A stretch of DNA of 64,000 nt from Rhodospirillaceae bacterium. Lineage in GTDB: Bacteria > Pseudomonadota > Alphaproteobacteria > Rhodospirillales > Rhodospirillaceae. The first letter of the stretch is position 1, and each line of letters begins with the position of its first letter. The position numbers and the translations under genes are program-made. The stretch is from positions 248,001-312,000 of the forward strand of contig JAVJSV010000016.1 in assembly GCA_040219235.1 (NCBI GenBank). Reading direction: 5' to 3'. Below are positions 42,921-53,348 of this stretch, piece by piece. Below the pieces are notes generated by a model, which did not search any database, had not been told where the DNA came from, and saw only the letters and a list, made by a program, of their open reading frames with translations.

Positions 42921-43472
42921 TTAGGCTTGCAGTTCCAGCGTTTCGCCACGGCTAGCAAGAACGTTTGAAGCGGCTACGGCCAGTTCTGCGTAGCGGGAAG
43001 TGGCTGTCACAAAGTCTTGGGGAAGTGGTGTCACGCGAGCAGTCTCAGTCTTGTTTTGAGCCGCTTCAGCATTTCGCCGGCTTGTGGCGAGATATGCAAA
43101 ATTCGCGTCTGAATTGGCGATAACCGATGCTGACTGATGATCTGGCGTTTTTTCAAGGCGAACAAATTGTTCCGCGCTAACTGCCGCTGGAGTTCCAGAC
43201 AGTGTTTCAGCAGACTTAAATGGTTTAGAGTTTGCCTGGTTTAGGCCAGCAAGCGTGCTTTCCGAAAGCAATGTCTTAAAAAGAGACTTGGTCTCTCTTT
43301 GAGAAGCTTGACTGTTTTGCTGCTGGCGCTGATCGTCTTGTTGGCGTTCGGCTTGACGTGCTGGAGCCACAGCAGGTTTCTTGGTCACTGGCCCTATAGG
43401 GGGCAGACCAATCTGCTGTATGCCAGAATAATCAGCTTGCACGAACACGGCGTTGCGTACTTTCTCAGCCAA
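42921..43472 (-). CDS. hypothetical protein, largely disordered
   Basis: This 183-residue protein is unknown to me. It is rich in Gln, Ala, Ser and Arg, with a QAERQQDDQRQQQNSQASQR stretch near residue 40. A possible helical C-terminus (YAELAVAASNVLASRGETLE) remains. No signal peptide or membrane segment is seen. The C-terminal AELAVAASNVLASRGETL part hints at flagellin/FlgN-like helical proteins, too weak to call. It sits between the small hypothetical gene and tRNA-Pro. Confidence 0.55.
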   Translation of the reverse strand: MAEKVRNAVFVQADYSGIQQIGLPPIGPVTKKPAVAPARQAERQQDDQRQQQNSQASQRETKSLFKTLLSESTLAGLNQANSKPFKSAETLSGTPAAVSAEQFVRLEKTPDHQSASVIANSDANFAYLATSRRNAEAAQNKTETARVTPLPQDFVTATSRYAELAVAASNVLASRGETLELQA

Positions 43473-43583
43473 AAAGAATGTTTACACTTTATAAACTTTT
43501 TGGGCGCCCGGCAACACTAACTGAATCACACCTCGTGCAAGACGTGAGTAAAAAGACCTAAGTTTCTGTTATTTATGGAAAAA

Positions 43584-43660
43584 TGGTCGGAGCGGCGGGA
43601 TTCGAACCCACGACCCCCACACCCCCAGTATGGTGCGCTACCTGACTGCGCTACGCTCCG
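43584..43660 (-). tRNA. tRNA-Pro, anticodon GGG
   Basis: Read on the minus strand, the 77-nt gene has acceptor arms CGGAGCG / CGCTCCG followed by an encoded CCA, a D-arm GCGC..GCGC, an anticodon stem CCATA / TGTGG with the loop CTGGGGG (anticodon GGG), a variable region and the T-arm with GGTTCGAATCC. It reads proline codons CCC and CCU. All four stems pair. Confidence 0.95.
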
Positions 43661-43774
43661 ACCGGCATAGCCTGGGTGAGTTTTATTTGGGGTGCCCCAG
43701 GCTAAGAGGCGCGGACTATAACGGCGCGCTTCGTTCAACACAATGAACAAGAATTAGGAATTAAACCAGCCGTA

Positions 43775-44200
43775 TTATCTGGCTGCCAGGGCCGTTCTTA
43801 ACGTATCGCGAAGACTTTTTAGGTCGGACAAAACGGCAGAGAGGTCAATGGAAGACGACCCAGAGCTTTTCGGTTCCCCCGCAGCCTTATCAGCCGGTGT
43901 TACCGGTCCGCCTTCTCCCTCAAGAACAGTCTTAAGACCATGGTCCTTGAACAGTTTTTGAACGCCCTTAATCGTCAGTCCGTCGTCATATAACAGAGCC
44001 CGAATCCGTTTGAGAAGAACGATGTCCTCCGGGCGGTAGTAGCGCCGCCCTCCACCCCGCTTGAGTGGTCGAACTTGGCTAAATTTTGATTCCCAAAATC
44101 GAAGAACGTGCTGTGGCACGTCCAGTTCTGAAGCGACTTCACTAATGGTTCTGAATGCGGCTTCTGACTTGCCCGACCGCGAGGCTGATGCATCGCTCAT
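43775..44200 (-). CDS. MerR family transcriptional regulator
   Basis: This 141-residue protein has a MerR winged HTH ([20 protein letters not shown], then [31 protein letters not shown]) followed by a short coiled region. There is no metal or drug-binding C-terminal domain. This short MerR type is constantly found next to ihfA in alphaproteobacteria. Its start overlaps the ihfA stop by four bases. Confidence 0.92.
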   Translation of the reverse strand: MSDASASRSGKSEAAFRTISEVASELDVPQHVLRFWESKFSQVRPLKRGGGRRYYRPEDIVLLKRIRALLYDDGLTIKGVQKLFKDHGLKTVLEGEGGPVTPADKAAGEPKSSGSSSIDLSAVLSDLKSLRDTLRTALAAR

Positions 44201-44577
44201 GTCTCTGAGGAGCTAAACCCGGCGGGGCCAACAGGTGGCTTTTGCGGTGCAGGTACGTCTTCGTCTTCGTCCGTCATCCCGGAAACGTCTTCACCACGAA
44301 TACGCGCCTTGAGTAATTGCGATGGCCGGAACACAAGAACTTTGCGCGGCAAAATTGGGACCTCGTCGCCCGTCTTCGGGTTGCGCCCGATCCGCTCACC
44401 TTTTTGACGAACAGAAAAACTACCAAACGAAGAAATTTTAACCGTTTCCGAATGGACAAGGGCTGTTGAAATTTCTGCGAGAACCATTTCGAGAAGTTCA
44501 GCGGACTCGTTACGCGACAAGCCAACTTCTTGATAGATTGATTCGCTCAATTGAGCGCGGGTCATGGTGCGGGTCAT
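44197..44577 (-). CDS. ihfA: integration host factor alpha subunit
   Basis: This 126-residue HU-family protein bends DNA as a heterodimer with IhfB. It has [34 protein letters not shown], the DNA-binding arm [20 protein letters not shown] and a C-terminal extension of about 25 residues rich in Asp and Pro. ATG 44577 or an ATG four codons later (MTRAQLSE, 44565) may be the start. A merR gene follows and fabH-plsX precede. Confidence 0.95.
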   Translation of the reverse strand: MTRTMTRAQLSESIYQEVGLSRNESAELLEMVLAEISTALVHSETVKISSFGSFSVRQKGERIGRNPKTGDEVPILPRKVLVFRPSQLLKARIRGEDVSGMTDEDEDVPAPQKPPVGPAGFSSSET

Positions 44578-44697
44578 GTCGCACTGTCCCCCTATTCTGC
44601 GGTGCGCTGATCAATGACGTTAGCCCGGTTTTCGTAACCAGGTCAATACAGGTTTCTTTTCAATTGCAATGCGTTAGAGGCTGTTTCGGAGAGGCTA

Positions 44698-45672
44698 TCA
44701 AAGCCTGACGAGCGCGGACCCCCAGGTAAAGCCGCCGCCCATAGCCTCCATTAAAACCAGATGTCCCGGTTTGATCCGTCCATCATCGACCCCATCTGCC
44801 AACGCAAGCGGAATGGAGGCCGCAGAGGTATTGGCATGGCGGTCAACGGTCACAATGACTTTATCACTCGAGATCTTCAGCTTCTTCGCAGTTGAATCGA
44901 GAATCCGGCGGTTGGCTTGGTGGGGCACGAGCCAATCCACTTCATCTATACTGATTTCATTTGCGGATAAGGCTTCCTTCACGGCATCTGCCAGATTGAC
45001 GACCGCGTGGCGGAAGACTTCCCGTCCTTCCATCCGGACATGCCCGGTGGTTTGGGTGCTGGACGCACCACCATCCACATATAACAGGTCGTGGTGACGG
45101 CCATCAGAATGTAAATGGGTTGAGAGTACGCCCTGATCCTCGATGGTTCCCTGCCCCGTTTCCGCCGTCAGTGCGATCGCGCCAGCTCCATCGCCAAACA
45201 GCACACAGGTGGCGCGGTCATTCCAATCCAGAATACGAGAAAAGGTCTCCGCACCAATAAACAGGGCAGATTTAACCTGTCCACATTTCATAAAATTATC
45301 GACGGTTGCGAGGCCATAAACAAAGCCGGAACAGACCGCTTGAATATCGAAAGAAGGCACACCAGGCCGCCCCAGCGCCGCTTGGACCTTGGCGGCAGTT
45401 GCTGGAAAGGTGTTATCGGGCGTGGCCGTGGCAACGACGAAAAGATCGATATCCTCGCCCTTCAAGCCGGCGCGTTCCAAAGCCTGACGACCGGCGGCAA
45501 TGGCTAAGTCCGAGGTGTTTTCACCTTCGGCTGCAACATGCCGCTGTTTGATACCTGTTCTTTCCTGAATCCATTGGTCGGATGTATCTACTTTTTTGGC
45601 CAACTCATCGTTGGTAACGACGTTTGACGGCAGATAGGATCCTACGCCTCTGATCACGGATCTTATAGTCAT
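44698..45672 (-). CDS. fabH: 3-oxoacyl-ACP synthase III FabH
   Basis: This 324-residue enzyme condenses acetyl-CoA with malonyl-ACP to start fatty acid synthesis. The catalytic triad is visible: Cys in [13 protein letters not shown] (about 113), His in [11 protein letters not shown] (about 250) and Asn in [15 protein letters not shown] (about 280). It starts [17 protein letters not shown]. Its ATG overlaps plsX by four bases. Confidence 0.96.
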   Translation of the reverse strand: MTIRSVIRGVGSYLPSNVVTNDELAKKVDTSDQWIQERTGIKQRHVAAEGENTSDLAIAAGRQALERAGLKGEDIDLFVVATATPDNTFPATAAKVQAALGRPGVPSFDIQAVCSGFVYGLATVDNFMKCGQVKSALFIGAETFSRILDWNDRATCVLFGDGAGAIALTAETGQGTIEDQGVLSTHLHSDGRHHDLLYVDGGASSTQTTGHVRMEGREVFRHAVVNLADAVKEALSANEISIDEVDWLVPHQANRRILDSTAKKLKISSDKVIVTVDRHANTSAASIPLALADGVDDGRIKPGHLVLMEAMGGGFTWGSALVRL

Positions 45673-46724
45673 AGGGTCGTCGCTACCTGTTCAGGTTCAG
45701 CAACGTCGAAATTTAGGTGCGTCAGTTGCTCTCCGATACTGCTGTTCAGGTCGCGATCAACCATATCGACGGCCACGCCAATGGCATTGGCAAATCCAAG
45801 GGCGTCCGTTCCACCATGGCTTTTCACAGCCACCCCATTGAGCCCTACAAATAAAGCGCCGTTGTATTTTCGTGGGTCCGTGCGGGCCATCACTTGGCTG
45901 AGTACAGGCTTTATAAGCAAATAGCCAAGCTTCGCCATCATCGAACTCTTGAATGCTGACTTAAGAAACTGCGTGTAGAGCTTAGCCGTTCCTTCTGCTG
46001 TTTTTAAGGAGACGTTGCCGGTAAAACCGTCTGTGACCACCACATCAACCGTTCCAAGAGTAATATCGTCGCCCTCAACAAATCCTATAAAGTCCATATC
46101 CAGGTCTGACTCTCTTAGGAGTGCGGCCGCTTCCCGCAATACATCCGTGCCCTTCAAATCCTCGGACCCAATATTGAGCAAACCAACCCTAGGAATCTCT
46201 AATCCTGTGATTGCACGGGTGAAGCAGGCCCCCATCACGGCGAACTCGACCAAGTTGCGCACATCACATTGCGCGTTGGCCCCAAGATCCAACATCACAG
46301 TCTCGCCAACCTGATTGGGAAATAGTGAGCAAATGGCCGGTCGATCTATGCCTGGGAGTGTGCGCATGCTCAATTTCGCCATGGCCATCAGCGCGCCTGT
46401 ATTGCCGGCAGAGACAACGCCATCAGCTTCACCGGTCTTCACGGCGTTGATCGCGTTCCACATACTCGAATTACGGCCCTGGCGTATGGCCTGCGAGACC
46501 TTTTGCTCACCGGTGACAACATCATCGCAATGGCGAATGTCGCAACAGTCTTGAAGGAGGGCGTTTTCGTCGAGATATGGCTGAATTTCGTCGCTACGGC
46601 CAAAGAGGAGATAACGGGTGTTTGGATATCGCAGACGCGCCTCTGCTATGCCATTCATGACAATGGCTGGGGCGGCATCGCCACCCATAGCGTCCACAGA
46701 TAGGGTGATTTCTTTTGTCACCAA
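45669..46724 (-). CDS. plsX: phosphate acyltransferase PlsX
   Basis: This 351-residue enzyme makes acyl-phosphate from acyl-ACP for phospholipid synthesis. It has [31 protein letters not shown], the [11 protein letters not shown] motif and [18 protein letters not shown]. It is the second of rpmF-plsX-fabH, the common bacterial order, with 112 bases after rpmF. Confidence 0.96.
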   Translation of the reverse strand: MVTKEITLSVDAMGGDAAPAIVMNGIAEARLRYPNTRYLLFGRSDEIQPYLDENALLQDCCDIRHCDDVVTGEQKVSQAIRQGRNSSMWNAINAVKTGEADGVVSAGNTGALMAMAKLSMRTLPGIDRPAICSLFPNQVGETVMLDLGANAQCDVRNLVEFAVMGACFTRAITGLEIPRVGLLNIGSEDLKGTDVLREAAALLRESDLDMDFIGFVEGDDITLGTVDVVVTDGFTGNVSLKTAEGTAKLYTQFLKSAFKSSMMAKLGYLLIKPVLSQVMARTDPRKYNGALFVGLNGVAVKSHGGTDALGFANAIGVAVDMVDRDLNSSIGEQLTHLNFDVAEPEQVATTL

Positions 46725-46836
46725 CAGCCCCCGATCCCTTCACGGACGGCGCAAACAGCCCCACTTTGTGCGGGAAACGGGTTTATCCCGTTCAGCCATT
46801 AAGCCTGTAAATGCGCCTTTATTTGGCGCAAAGACC

Positions 46837-47025
46837 TTATAATACGGCGTCTGCGGGTTCTACCACATCACGGTCATTATAGGATCCACAAGCCTGACAG
46901 ACATGGTGAGGACGCTTCAGTTCCCCACAATTTGGGCATTCCTGATGAACGCTGACACTCAGCGCATCATGAGCGCGGCGCATATTCCGCTTGGATTTTG
47001 AGGTTTTCTTCTTAGGTACGGCCAT
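46837..47025 (-). CDS. rpmF: 50S ribosomal protein L32
   Basis: This 62-residue protein begins [20 protein letters not shown] and has the zinc CxxC pairs in [20 protein letters not shown]. It is a part of the large ribosomal subunit and leads the plsX-fabH cluster. Confidence 0.97.
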   Translation of the reverse strand: MAVPKKKTSKSKRNMRRAHDALSVSVHQECPNCGELKRPHHVCQACGSYNDRDVVEPADAVL

Positions 47026-47148
47026 TGTTCTTACTTTCTAGGAATCTCGGGGTTTGGACCGCTCCGAGTAACCGGGCACCAAACGACGGCGTGTACATAC
47101 CCAATACAAGGCCCCGGGGCAAGACCTGAGAGCATTAGTCTCAAGTCT

Positions 47149-47679
47149 TCATTTGCCTTTTTTGAGACGAGATAAGGCGGCAAATGGGTTGGCTGGTGTT
47201 AAGTCCTCATCATCCGGGTCATTATCAGACCATTCTTGCTCATTAAAACTGGCTCCATCCGCTCTCGGATAAGGATTCAGATTCAGAATGAGGTATTCCG
47301 CAACCAAAGCGCCAAAGTCGATCTGCCCGTCCTCGATAGGCTCGGGAAGATCCTCATCGTCCGGGACGAGATCTATTTCTTTACCTAAATCCGAAGGCTT
47401 TAAAGTGTATGTTAACGCAATATCTGCCTCAACGGACTCGGTCACTGGATCTAATGTTACACTGCAGGCTTGGCTCACATCTGCCGATATATGTCCCTGA
47501 ACCGCGATCAGTGCACCGGCGCCTTTGGTGACGTGGAAGGACGCTTCTAAACGGCTGATGCTTAGAATACCGGCTTGTTCTGATAGAGCCACCTTCTCTG
47601 CATCGGTTGCGATGATGCGAACTTCCCTGCCTTTACCCGACAGCGAAGTAACTGGAAGCAGATGAGATAGGGTCGGCAT
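47149..47679 (-). CDS. YceD/DUF177 family protein
   Basis: This 176-residue protein has the DUF177 core: VTKGAGALIAVQGHISADVS, CSVTLDPVTESVEADIALTY, then an acidic DEDLPEPIEDGQIDFGALVA leading to LILNLNPYPR. A basic tail ends SRLKKGK. In bacteria it is next to rpmF and in plants a homologue helps 23S rRNA maturation. Five bases separate it from the preceding bc1 chaperone gene. Confidence 0.9.
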   Translation of the reverse strand: MPTLSHLLPVTSLSGKGREVRIIATDAEKVALSEQAGILSISRLEASFHVTKGAGALIAVQGHISADVSQACSVTLDPVTESVEADIALTYTLKPSDLGKEIDLVPDDEDLPEPIEDGQIDFGALVAEYLILNLNPYPRADGASFNEQEWSDNDPDDEDLTPANPFAALSRLKKGK

Positions 47680-47684
47680 CGAAA

Positions 47685-48239
47685 TTAAGCCGCAGGAGCC
47701 TGCAATTCTGCCACCGTAAAGCTGATGTCCCCCGTCAAAAGGCGGTCAATGTCTTGTGCATTCAGAGCTTGATCTAAGGTCAACGCATAGTCTGCCAAAC
47801 GTGAAACCTGCTCGGGGGACTGTTCAACAGAGCGATATACCGTCTCTTCAAAGGCGCTCATAAGTTGAACTCGGCCAGAGTCCATGCCCTCTTCCCAGGA
47901 CTCAGAGCGCCCATAAAATGCTTTTGCCATTTTCTTCACTTGTTTACCGACGCTTAAATCCCCGACCCCCATCTCACGCAGGTTCCGATCCATGTCAGAG
48001 AACATATGATTCAGAACCGATTGGCTCATCTCCGCTGCCGCTTTGCCGTTCCCGCGCAATCGACGTATCAATAGCATGATATGTAGTATGATGAGGTCGA
48101 AGCGCCCATCGACCGAATCAGGCACGCCAAACTGGGTAAAAAAAGCGGGGCTGCGGGCTTGTTCAACAGCTTGAACGTAGAGTCTATTTGAAACATCGTT
48201 GGCGCGACGCGCCTCCCGAAATCTGTCGAATAGTCCCAT
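47685..48239 (-). CDS. ubiquinol-cytochrome c chaperone family protein
   Basis: This 184-residue protein resembles CBP3/UQCC1-type assembly factors of the bc1 complex. It begins MGLFDRFREARRANDVSNRL and carries YVQAVEQARSPAFFTQFGVP, LIILHIMLLIRRLRG and MFSDMDRNLREMGVGDLSVG. ATG 48239 gives the normal start; a TTG at 48272 adds 11 residues. It pairs with the DUF177 gene, a usual alphaproteobacterial order. It is divergent from bamE. Confidence 0.9.
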   Translation of the reverse strand: MGLFDRFREARRANDVSNRLYVQAVEQARSPAFFTQFGVPDSVDGRFDLIILHIMLLIRRLRGNGKAAAEMSQSVLNHMFSDMDRNLREMGVGDLSVGKQVKKMAKAFYGRSESWEEGMDSGRVQLMSAFEETVYRSVEQSPEQVSRLADYALTLDQALNAQDIDRLLTGDISFTVAELQAPAA

Positions 48240-48371
48240 AATTCTGCCACTCTTCTCTGCGATGTCTGCCAAGGTGTTATTTGGCCCGGATCATGTTTGA
48301 AGTCAACGTGACACCCCACCAGATCATATCCCGTCTACCACCCTTCAAACTGTTCTGATATAAATCCGGCC

Positions 48372-48851
48372 ATGATGAAATTCAAAACACACTCCTTTGC
48401 TCTCAAGTCGGCCCTGGCTCTTGCTGTGTGCGCTATTGCTATGGCTCTTGGCGGCTGCGCTAAAGACATCAACGCCAGGGGCAATCTGCCGCCAGAAGAG
48501 GCCCTCGCCCAACTGATTCCGGGTCAGCAGACCAGGCAAGATGTGCAGCTGATTCTCGGCACCCCCTCTACAGTGTCCTTGGCTGGAGAAGAAACCTGGT
48601 ATTACATCAGCGCGCTCACCACGCAGTATGCCTTTTACTCCGTTGAAGAGCTTGAACGGGATATCTACGCGCTCAAATTCGATGAACGCGGTATTTTGCA
48701 AGAGGTTGGTAAGCTCGGGCTTCTAGATGGCGAAGACCTGCAGATTGTTCAGCGGGAAACGCCAACCATGGGACGTGATTTCAGCCTCATAGAACAGCTC
48801 ATTGGCAACCTTGGGCGCTTCGACCGTGGCGCACCTGAAGCCGGTCCGTAA
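48372..48851 (+). CDS. bamE: outer membrane protein assembly lipoprotein BamE
   Basis: This 159-residue lipoprotein of the Bam complex has a signal peptide ending ALGGC (Cys at about residue 29) and a BamE/SmpA domain: EALAQLIPGQQTRQDVQLIL, GTPSTVSLAGEETWYYIS and KFDERGIL. The C-terminal tail extends 40 residues. ATG 48372 or the adjacent ATG 48375 is the start. Confidence 0.92.
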   Translation: MMKFKTHSFALKSALALAVCAIAMALGGCAKDINARGNLPPEEALAQLIPGQQTRQDVQLILGTPSTVSLAGEETWYYISALTTQYAFYSVEELERDIYALKFDERGILQEVGKLGLLDGEDLQIVQRETPTMGRDFSLIEQLIGNLGRFDRGAPEAGP

Positions 48852-48869
48852 CACTAATTTACGCTCCTT

Positions 48870-49403
48870 TTAAGAACTGATCTTCGCGCGCTCAATCGCT
48901 TCACTAATGCTCTTGCGCGCGGCGTCAGCGTCCATCCAATCGCCAATCTTAACCCACTTCCCCGGCTCTAAGTCTTTGTAGTGCTCAAAAAAGTGCGCAA
49001 TCTGCTTCAGTGTGATCTCAGGCAGATGCTTATAGTTCGTCACACCGTCATATCGCTGTGTAAGATGAGCAGAGGGCACGGCGATCACCTTTTCATCAAT
49101 ACCTGAGTCATCTTCCATCATCAGCACACCAACGGGACGCACGTTGATGACACATCCAGGAACCAACTGCCGCGTATTACAGACCAAAACGTCGATGGGA
49201 TCACCGTCTTCCGACAAGGTGTGCGGCACGAAGCCATAGTTGCCTGGGTACGTCATCGGGGTATGAAGAAAGCGATCAACCACCAAAGTCCCGGCGTCTT
49301 TATCCAGTTCATATTTGATAGGTTGGGCTCCAACTGAAACCTCAATGATAACGTTCACGTCCTCTGGCGGCTTATGACCAATGGATATGGCTTCGATACG
49401 CAT
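48870..49403 (-). CDS. ppa: inorganic pyrophosphatase (soluble)
   Basis: This 177-residue family I pyrophosphatase has [20 protein letters not shown] with the metal-binding Asp residues, [14 protein letters not shown] and [19 protein letters not shown]. It is convergent with bamE with 18 bases between stops. It lies downstream of a membrane pyrophosphatase gene, so the region encodes both soluble and energy-conserving pyrophosphate hydrolysis. Confidence 0.96.
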   Translation of the reverse strand: MRIEAISIGHKPPEDVNVIIEVSVGAQPIKYELDKDAGTLVVDRFLHTPMTYPGNYGFVPHTLSEDGDPIDVLVCNTRQLVPGCVINVRPVGVLMMEDDSGIDEKVIAVPSAHLTQRYDGVTNYKHLPEITLKQIAHFFEHYKDLEPGKWVKIGDWMDADAARKSISEAIERAKISS

Positions 49404-49447
49404 TCAGAATTTCCTTGAGCAAAGATGAAATATTTATTGAGGATATA

Positions 49448-49478
49448 AAAAAGCCCCGGCTCTGTGCCGGGGCTTTTT
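49448..49478 (-). terminator. strong intrinsic terminator between hppA and ppa
   Basis: GCCCCGGC (49453-49460) pairs with GCCGGGGC (49466-49473) across TCTGT. It is flanked by A6 and T5, so it can act in both directions; on the minus strand it ends the hppA transcript 20 bases after its stop. Confidence 0.92.
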
Positions 49479-49497
49479 AACTTATATGCCTTGCGGA

Positions 49498-51579
49498 TTA
49501 ACCAGCAAGGATGGCCAGCAACAAAATGGCAACAATGTTGGCAATTTTGATCATCGGGTTGATGGCTGGACCAGCGGTATCTTTGTAGGGGTCACCAACG
49601 GTATCGCCCGTCACAGCCGCTTTGTGAGCTTCTGAGCCCTTACCGCCGTGGTTGCCATCTTCGATGTACTTCTTGGCATTATCCCAAGCGCCGCCGCCGG
49701 AGGTCATTGAGATGGCAACAAACAAGCCAGTCACAATGGTTCCCAACAACATAGCACCAAGTGCGATGAAGCCTTGGGCTTGGCCAGCCGTGAGGGCGAC
49801 CACAAAATACAAGGCGATAGGCGCCAAGATTGGCAGCAAAGAAGGAAGAACCATTTCTTTAATGGCTGCCTTGGTCAGCATATCAACCAATACACCGTAT
49901 TCAGGCTTTTCCGTGCCCTGCATGATGCCTGGCTTTTCTTTGAACTGACGGCGCACTTCAACCACAACAGCGCCCCCAGCACGGCCTACAGCTTGCATAC
50001 CCATTGACCCGAACAGGTATGGCAGCATGCCACCGATGAACAAGCCGATCACGACGTAGGGATCTTTCAGAGAGAAAGCGATCCCTGCAAGTTCTGGGAA
50101 GTAGAACTCAAGATCAGACGTGTAGGCTGCGAACAGCACTAAAGAGGCCAAACCGGCTGAGCCAATGGCATAGCCTTTGGTCACGGCTTTTGTGGTGTTA
50201 CCCACGGCATCCAGAGTATCTGTGATGTTTCGCACTTCTTCAGGCAACTCGGCCATTTCAGCGATGCCACCGGCGTTATCGGTAACCGGACCATAGGCAT
50301 CCAGGGCGACAACCATGCCGGCCAAAGCCAACATCGTCGTTGCTGAAATCGCGATGCCGAACAGGCCCGCTTGGATAAACGCCGCAATGATGGCTGCGGA
50401 GATCAAAAGCACAGGAAGCGCTGTCGATTCCATTGAAACCGCCAAGCCTTGAATGACGTTTGTGCCATGACCTGTTGTCGAGGCTGCGGCAACACTCTTC
50501 ACGGGGCGATAGTCTGTGCCCGTGTAGTATTCCGTAATCCAGATGATCAGGCCCGTGACGATCAAACCGATAAAGGCACACACAATCATCTGGGTACCCG
50601 TGATCACACGACCGTCATTCATCACAATATCTTCAGCAAACATGACGTTCGTGATGACAACGATCAGGACTGCAGAAATCACAGCACAGACGATGAAACC
50701 GCGATATAGCGCGGCCATCACTTTGCCGCCGTCCTTAACGCCGGCAAAAAACATGCCGACGATGGAACCGGCGATACAAACGCCGCCAATGACCAGCGGA
50801 TAGAGCATCGCAGTTGTTTGCGCTGCCCCATCAAAGAAGATGGTGCCGAGAAGCATGGTTGCGACAACGGTGACGGCATAGGTTTCGAACAAGTCAGCAG
50901 CCATACCCGCGCAGTCGCCGACGTTGTCACCAACGTTGTCAGCAATGGTTGCCGGGTTACGTGGATCATCTTCAGGGATGCCAGCTTCGACCTTACCGAC
51001 CAAGTCGGCTCCAACATCAGCACCTTTGGTAAAGATCCCGCCGCCGAGACGGGCAAAGATAGAGATCAGAGACGCCCCGAAGGACAAGGCGATCAGCGCT
51101 TCGATCAAGTGGCGTTCCCCAACACCCATGGCTTGAAGTGTGAAGTAATACCCGGCAACTGCAAGAAGGCCGAGACCAACCACAAGCATTCCGGTCACGC
51201 CGCCTGACTTAAAAGCAACATCGTGTGCGGCACTCATGCCGACAGACCGTGCAGCTTCTGCGGTTCGCACATTCGCGCGGACCGAGACATTCATGCCGAC
51301 ATAACCAGCTATGCCGGAGCAAACCGCCCCGATGACAAAACCGATGGCGGATAAGGCGCCAAGTGTTAAAGCCAGAATGATCGTTACGATCACGCCCACA
51401 ACTGCGACCGTCTTATACTGGCGATTGAGGTAAGCTGCTGCGCCTTCCTGAATGGCGGTGGCAATCTCGACCATGCGGTCTGTGCCAGTGCCAGTCTTCA
51501 TAAGGCTTTGGATAGCGAAAATTCCATAAGCGATAGCGATAACGCCGCTGCCCAGGACAATGTATTCGAGAGTGCTCAT
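49498..51579 (-). CDS. hppA: membrane-bound proton-translocating pyrophosphatase (K+-independent type)
   Basis: This 693-residue pump couples pyrophosphate hydrolysis to proton transport. About 16 hydrophobic segments are seen. Catalytic motifs are [36 protein letters not shown] and the C-terminal [18 protein letters not shown]. The K+-sensitivity determinant reads [16 protein letters not shown], with Lys and Thr at the diagnostic positions, which marks the K+-independent proton-pumping class. Confidence 0.96.
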   Translation of the reverse strand: MSTLEYIVLGSGVIAIAYGIFAIQSLMKTGTGTDRMVEIATAIQEGAAAYLNRQYKTVAVVGVIVTIILALTLGALSAIGFVIGAVCSGIAGYVGMNVSVRANVRTAEAARSVGMSAAHDVAFKSGGVTGMLVVGLGLLAVAGYYFTLQAMGVGERHLIEALIALSFGASLISIFARLGGGIFTKGADVGADLVGKVEAGIPEDDPRNPATIADNVGDNVGDCAGMAADLFETYAVTVVATMLLGTIFFDGAAQTTAMLYPLVIGGVCIAGSIVGMFFAGVKDGGKVMAALYRGFIVCAVISAVLIVVITNVMFAEDIVMNDGRVITGTQMIVCAFIGLIVTGLIIWITEYYTGTDYRPVKSVAAASTTGHGTNVIQGLAVSMESTALPVLLISAAIIAAFIQAGLFGIAISATTMLALAGMVVALDAYGPVTDNAGGIAEMAELPEEVRNITDTLDAVGNTTKAVTKGYAIGSAGLASLVLFAAYTSDLEFYFPELAGIAFSLKDPYVVIGLFIGGMLPYLFGSMGMQAVGRAGGAVVVEVRRQFKEKPGIMQGTEKPEYGVLVDMLTKAAIKEMVLPSLLPILAPIALYFVVALTAGQAQGFIALGAMLLGTIVTGLFVAISMTSGGGAWDNAKKYIEDGNHGGKGSEAHKAAVTGDTVGDPYKDTAGPAINPMIKIANIVAILLLAILAG

Positions 51580-51786
51580 ACCCGTTCCATTCGATTCGTT
51601 GATAAGACCCTATTTCAGGGCCACCCAACCGGCAAAAAAGCATTGCAGGTCAATGAGATACGTCTTTTCAGCGCTCCCCCGCCCGGGAAAGCGAACGGAA
51701 AGTGCCAGAATGGGCCTTGTCGTGCAACAACAGAGTCACAAAGAGTGAGGTAAACCCTGGGTTTGGCCTTCAGACAAGCGGTCTTT

Positions 51787-52269
51787 CTACTGCTCGAATA
51801 CGGTGATGAGCAAAACATCTGAGACCATTTCGCCATAAACTTGCTGCGCCGCCGCCACCATTTCACGCTTAATACCTCGCAAGTCGGGACGCCGATATCT
51901 GGCAAAATGGGTTTGGAAGTAGACGATAAGGCGCTCATTCAGAGCACTCTCCATACGCGGCATGCCATTTTCCACGGCCGAACGATTCCCTTGAGCAATC
52001 TCTATGCGTGCCGTGATGTAAATGCGTTTAGCAATTCGAGCGTCTAAAATGACGGGTATAACTAGGTCTTCCAATGGATAGAGGATGGGTGCTCTTTCCG
52101 GCGGGATAAACCCAGAATTGCCTTGAGACTCTTTGCCGCCCGCTTCGCCTTCAGCCACCTCTTCGGGTTCAGCAAAGGGATTGGGCACAATATCGAGCAC
52201 CATGAGCCCGGAAATCGCGCTTCCGGCCACCAACAGCATGATCGTAACAATGACAATAACGCGCTTCAT
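51787..52269 (-). CDS. FliL-like membrane protein
   Basis: This 160-residue protein has one N-terminal membrane segment (IVIVTIMLLVAGSAISGLMV) and an acidic linker. A C-terminal FliL-like domain follows: LEDLVIPVILDARIAKRIYI, ARIEIAQGNRS, MESALNERLIVYF and VSDVLLITVFEQ. FliL stabilises the flagellar stator, but no other flagellar gene is in the window, so a different partner is possible. It lies between thiL and hppA. Confidence 0.72.
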   Translation of the reverse strand: MKRVIVIVTIMLLVAGSAISGLMVLDIVPNPFAEPEEVAEGEAGGKESQGNSGFIPPERAPILYPLEDLVIPVILDARIAKRIYITARIEIAQGNRSAVENGMPRMESALNERLIVYFQTHFARYRRPDLRGIKREMVAAAQQVYGEMVSDVLLITVFEQ

Positions 52270-52321
52270 AAGTAATAGCCTGCACCTAAATTACTGTGGG
52301 GTAAACAGCCCATACGTGGCT

Positions 52322-53305
52322 CTAAACGTGCTGATATCCCTGCCGATGGAACTCTAAAGCTATACCGTTGTTATCGACCACATGAACACCAGTCCCTGTG
52401 GTGAACTCACCAATGCGGGACACACTAATGCCCGCCTGCTTTGCCACAGCTAGAATTTTATCATCTGCGTCTGACGGCGCGGCAAACAGTAATTCGTAAT
52501 CATCACCACCTGTGAGTATCGTCTCTATATGTTGATAGTTGATTAGCAAGTCAGTCCGAGCAGCCGAGGAAAGCGGAACAGCAGGTTGCAGAATATGACA
52601 GGCCAAACCAGAAGCTTGTGCAAGATGCGCGGCATCAGAAATCAATCCATCGGAAACATCGATACAAGCACTCGCAACACCAACAAGCGCCTTGCCAAGT
52701 GCAAGTCTTGGTTCAGGCACGCGATACCGGGCGATAATGTGACTTTGTTCCTTAGTGGATAAATGCTCCAGCTCGCCACGCGCCGCTAATAACCCAAGGG
52801 CTCCATCGCCAATTGTGCCAGAAACCCAAAGGTGATGACCGGCTTCAGCCCCATTCCGGCGCAAGACGCTTCCATCTTTCACTTTGCCAACGGCTGTTAT
52901 ACTGACGATGAATGGCCCTGGATGGCGGATGATATCGCCACCCATGAGGGGCACATCAAAATGCTCAACGTCGGTTGTTAAACCTTCGATAAAGTCTCTT
53001 AAAAACCCCTCAGACGTCTCCTGCCCTAAACATAACGCCATAAAAAAGCCGACCGATTCGGCCCCCATTGCCGCCAAGTCTGACAAGTTGGTGCGCAGTG
53101 CTTTGCGCGCCATATCTCCCGGCGGATCATCTGATAAAAAATGCACGCCTGCAGCCAAAGCATCTTTAGTGATGACCAAAACTTCACCCGAGGATACAGC
53201 TGGCAGAACCGCCGCATCATCCGTCAGCGCGAATGCTCCGGGCGCTTTGCGTGCGAGCGGCTTTAGCAGTGTATCAATTAGCGCGAATTCAGAGAGACCG
53301 GACAT
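52322..53305 (-). CDS. thiL: thiamine-monophosphate kinase ThiL
   Basis: This 327-residue kinase makes thiamine diphosphate. It has SEFALIDTLLKPLA, LTDDAAVLP, the MGGDIIRHPGPFIVSI motif, VSGTIGDGALGL, DVSDGLISDAAHLA and ILTGGDDYELLFAAP. ATG 53305 is chosen because GGAG lies about seven bases upstream and the domain begins there; a longer reading to 53389 would overlap nusB. The order nusB-thiL is conserved. Confidence 0.94.
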   Translation of the reverse strand: MSGLSEFALIDTLLKPLARKAPGAFALTDDAAVLPAVSSGEVLVITKDALAAGVHFLSDDPPGDMARKALRTNLSDLAAMGAESVGFFMALCLGQETSEGFLRDFIEGLTTDVEHFDVPLMGGDIIRHPGPFIVSITAVGKVKDGSVLRRNGAEAGHHLWVSGTIGDGALGLLAARGELEHLSTKEQSHIIARYRVPEPRLALGKALVGVASACIDVSDGLISDAAHLAQASGLACHILQPAVPLSSAARTDLLINYQHIETILTGGDDYELLFAAPSDADDKILAVAKQAGISVSRIGEFTTGTGVHVVDNNGIALEFHRQGYQHV

Positions 53306-53348
53306 TACAAACTCCGGGCGTGGGTTATGAAGTAAGTTATAGCTTGGG

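Noticed and set aside
43584-43660. tRNA-Pro as the attachment site for an integrated island
   Set aside because: No repeat of the tRNA 3' end and no integrase gene is seen nearby; the neighbours are normal chromosomal genes.
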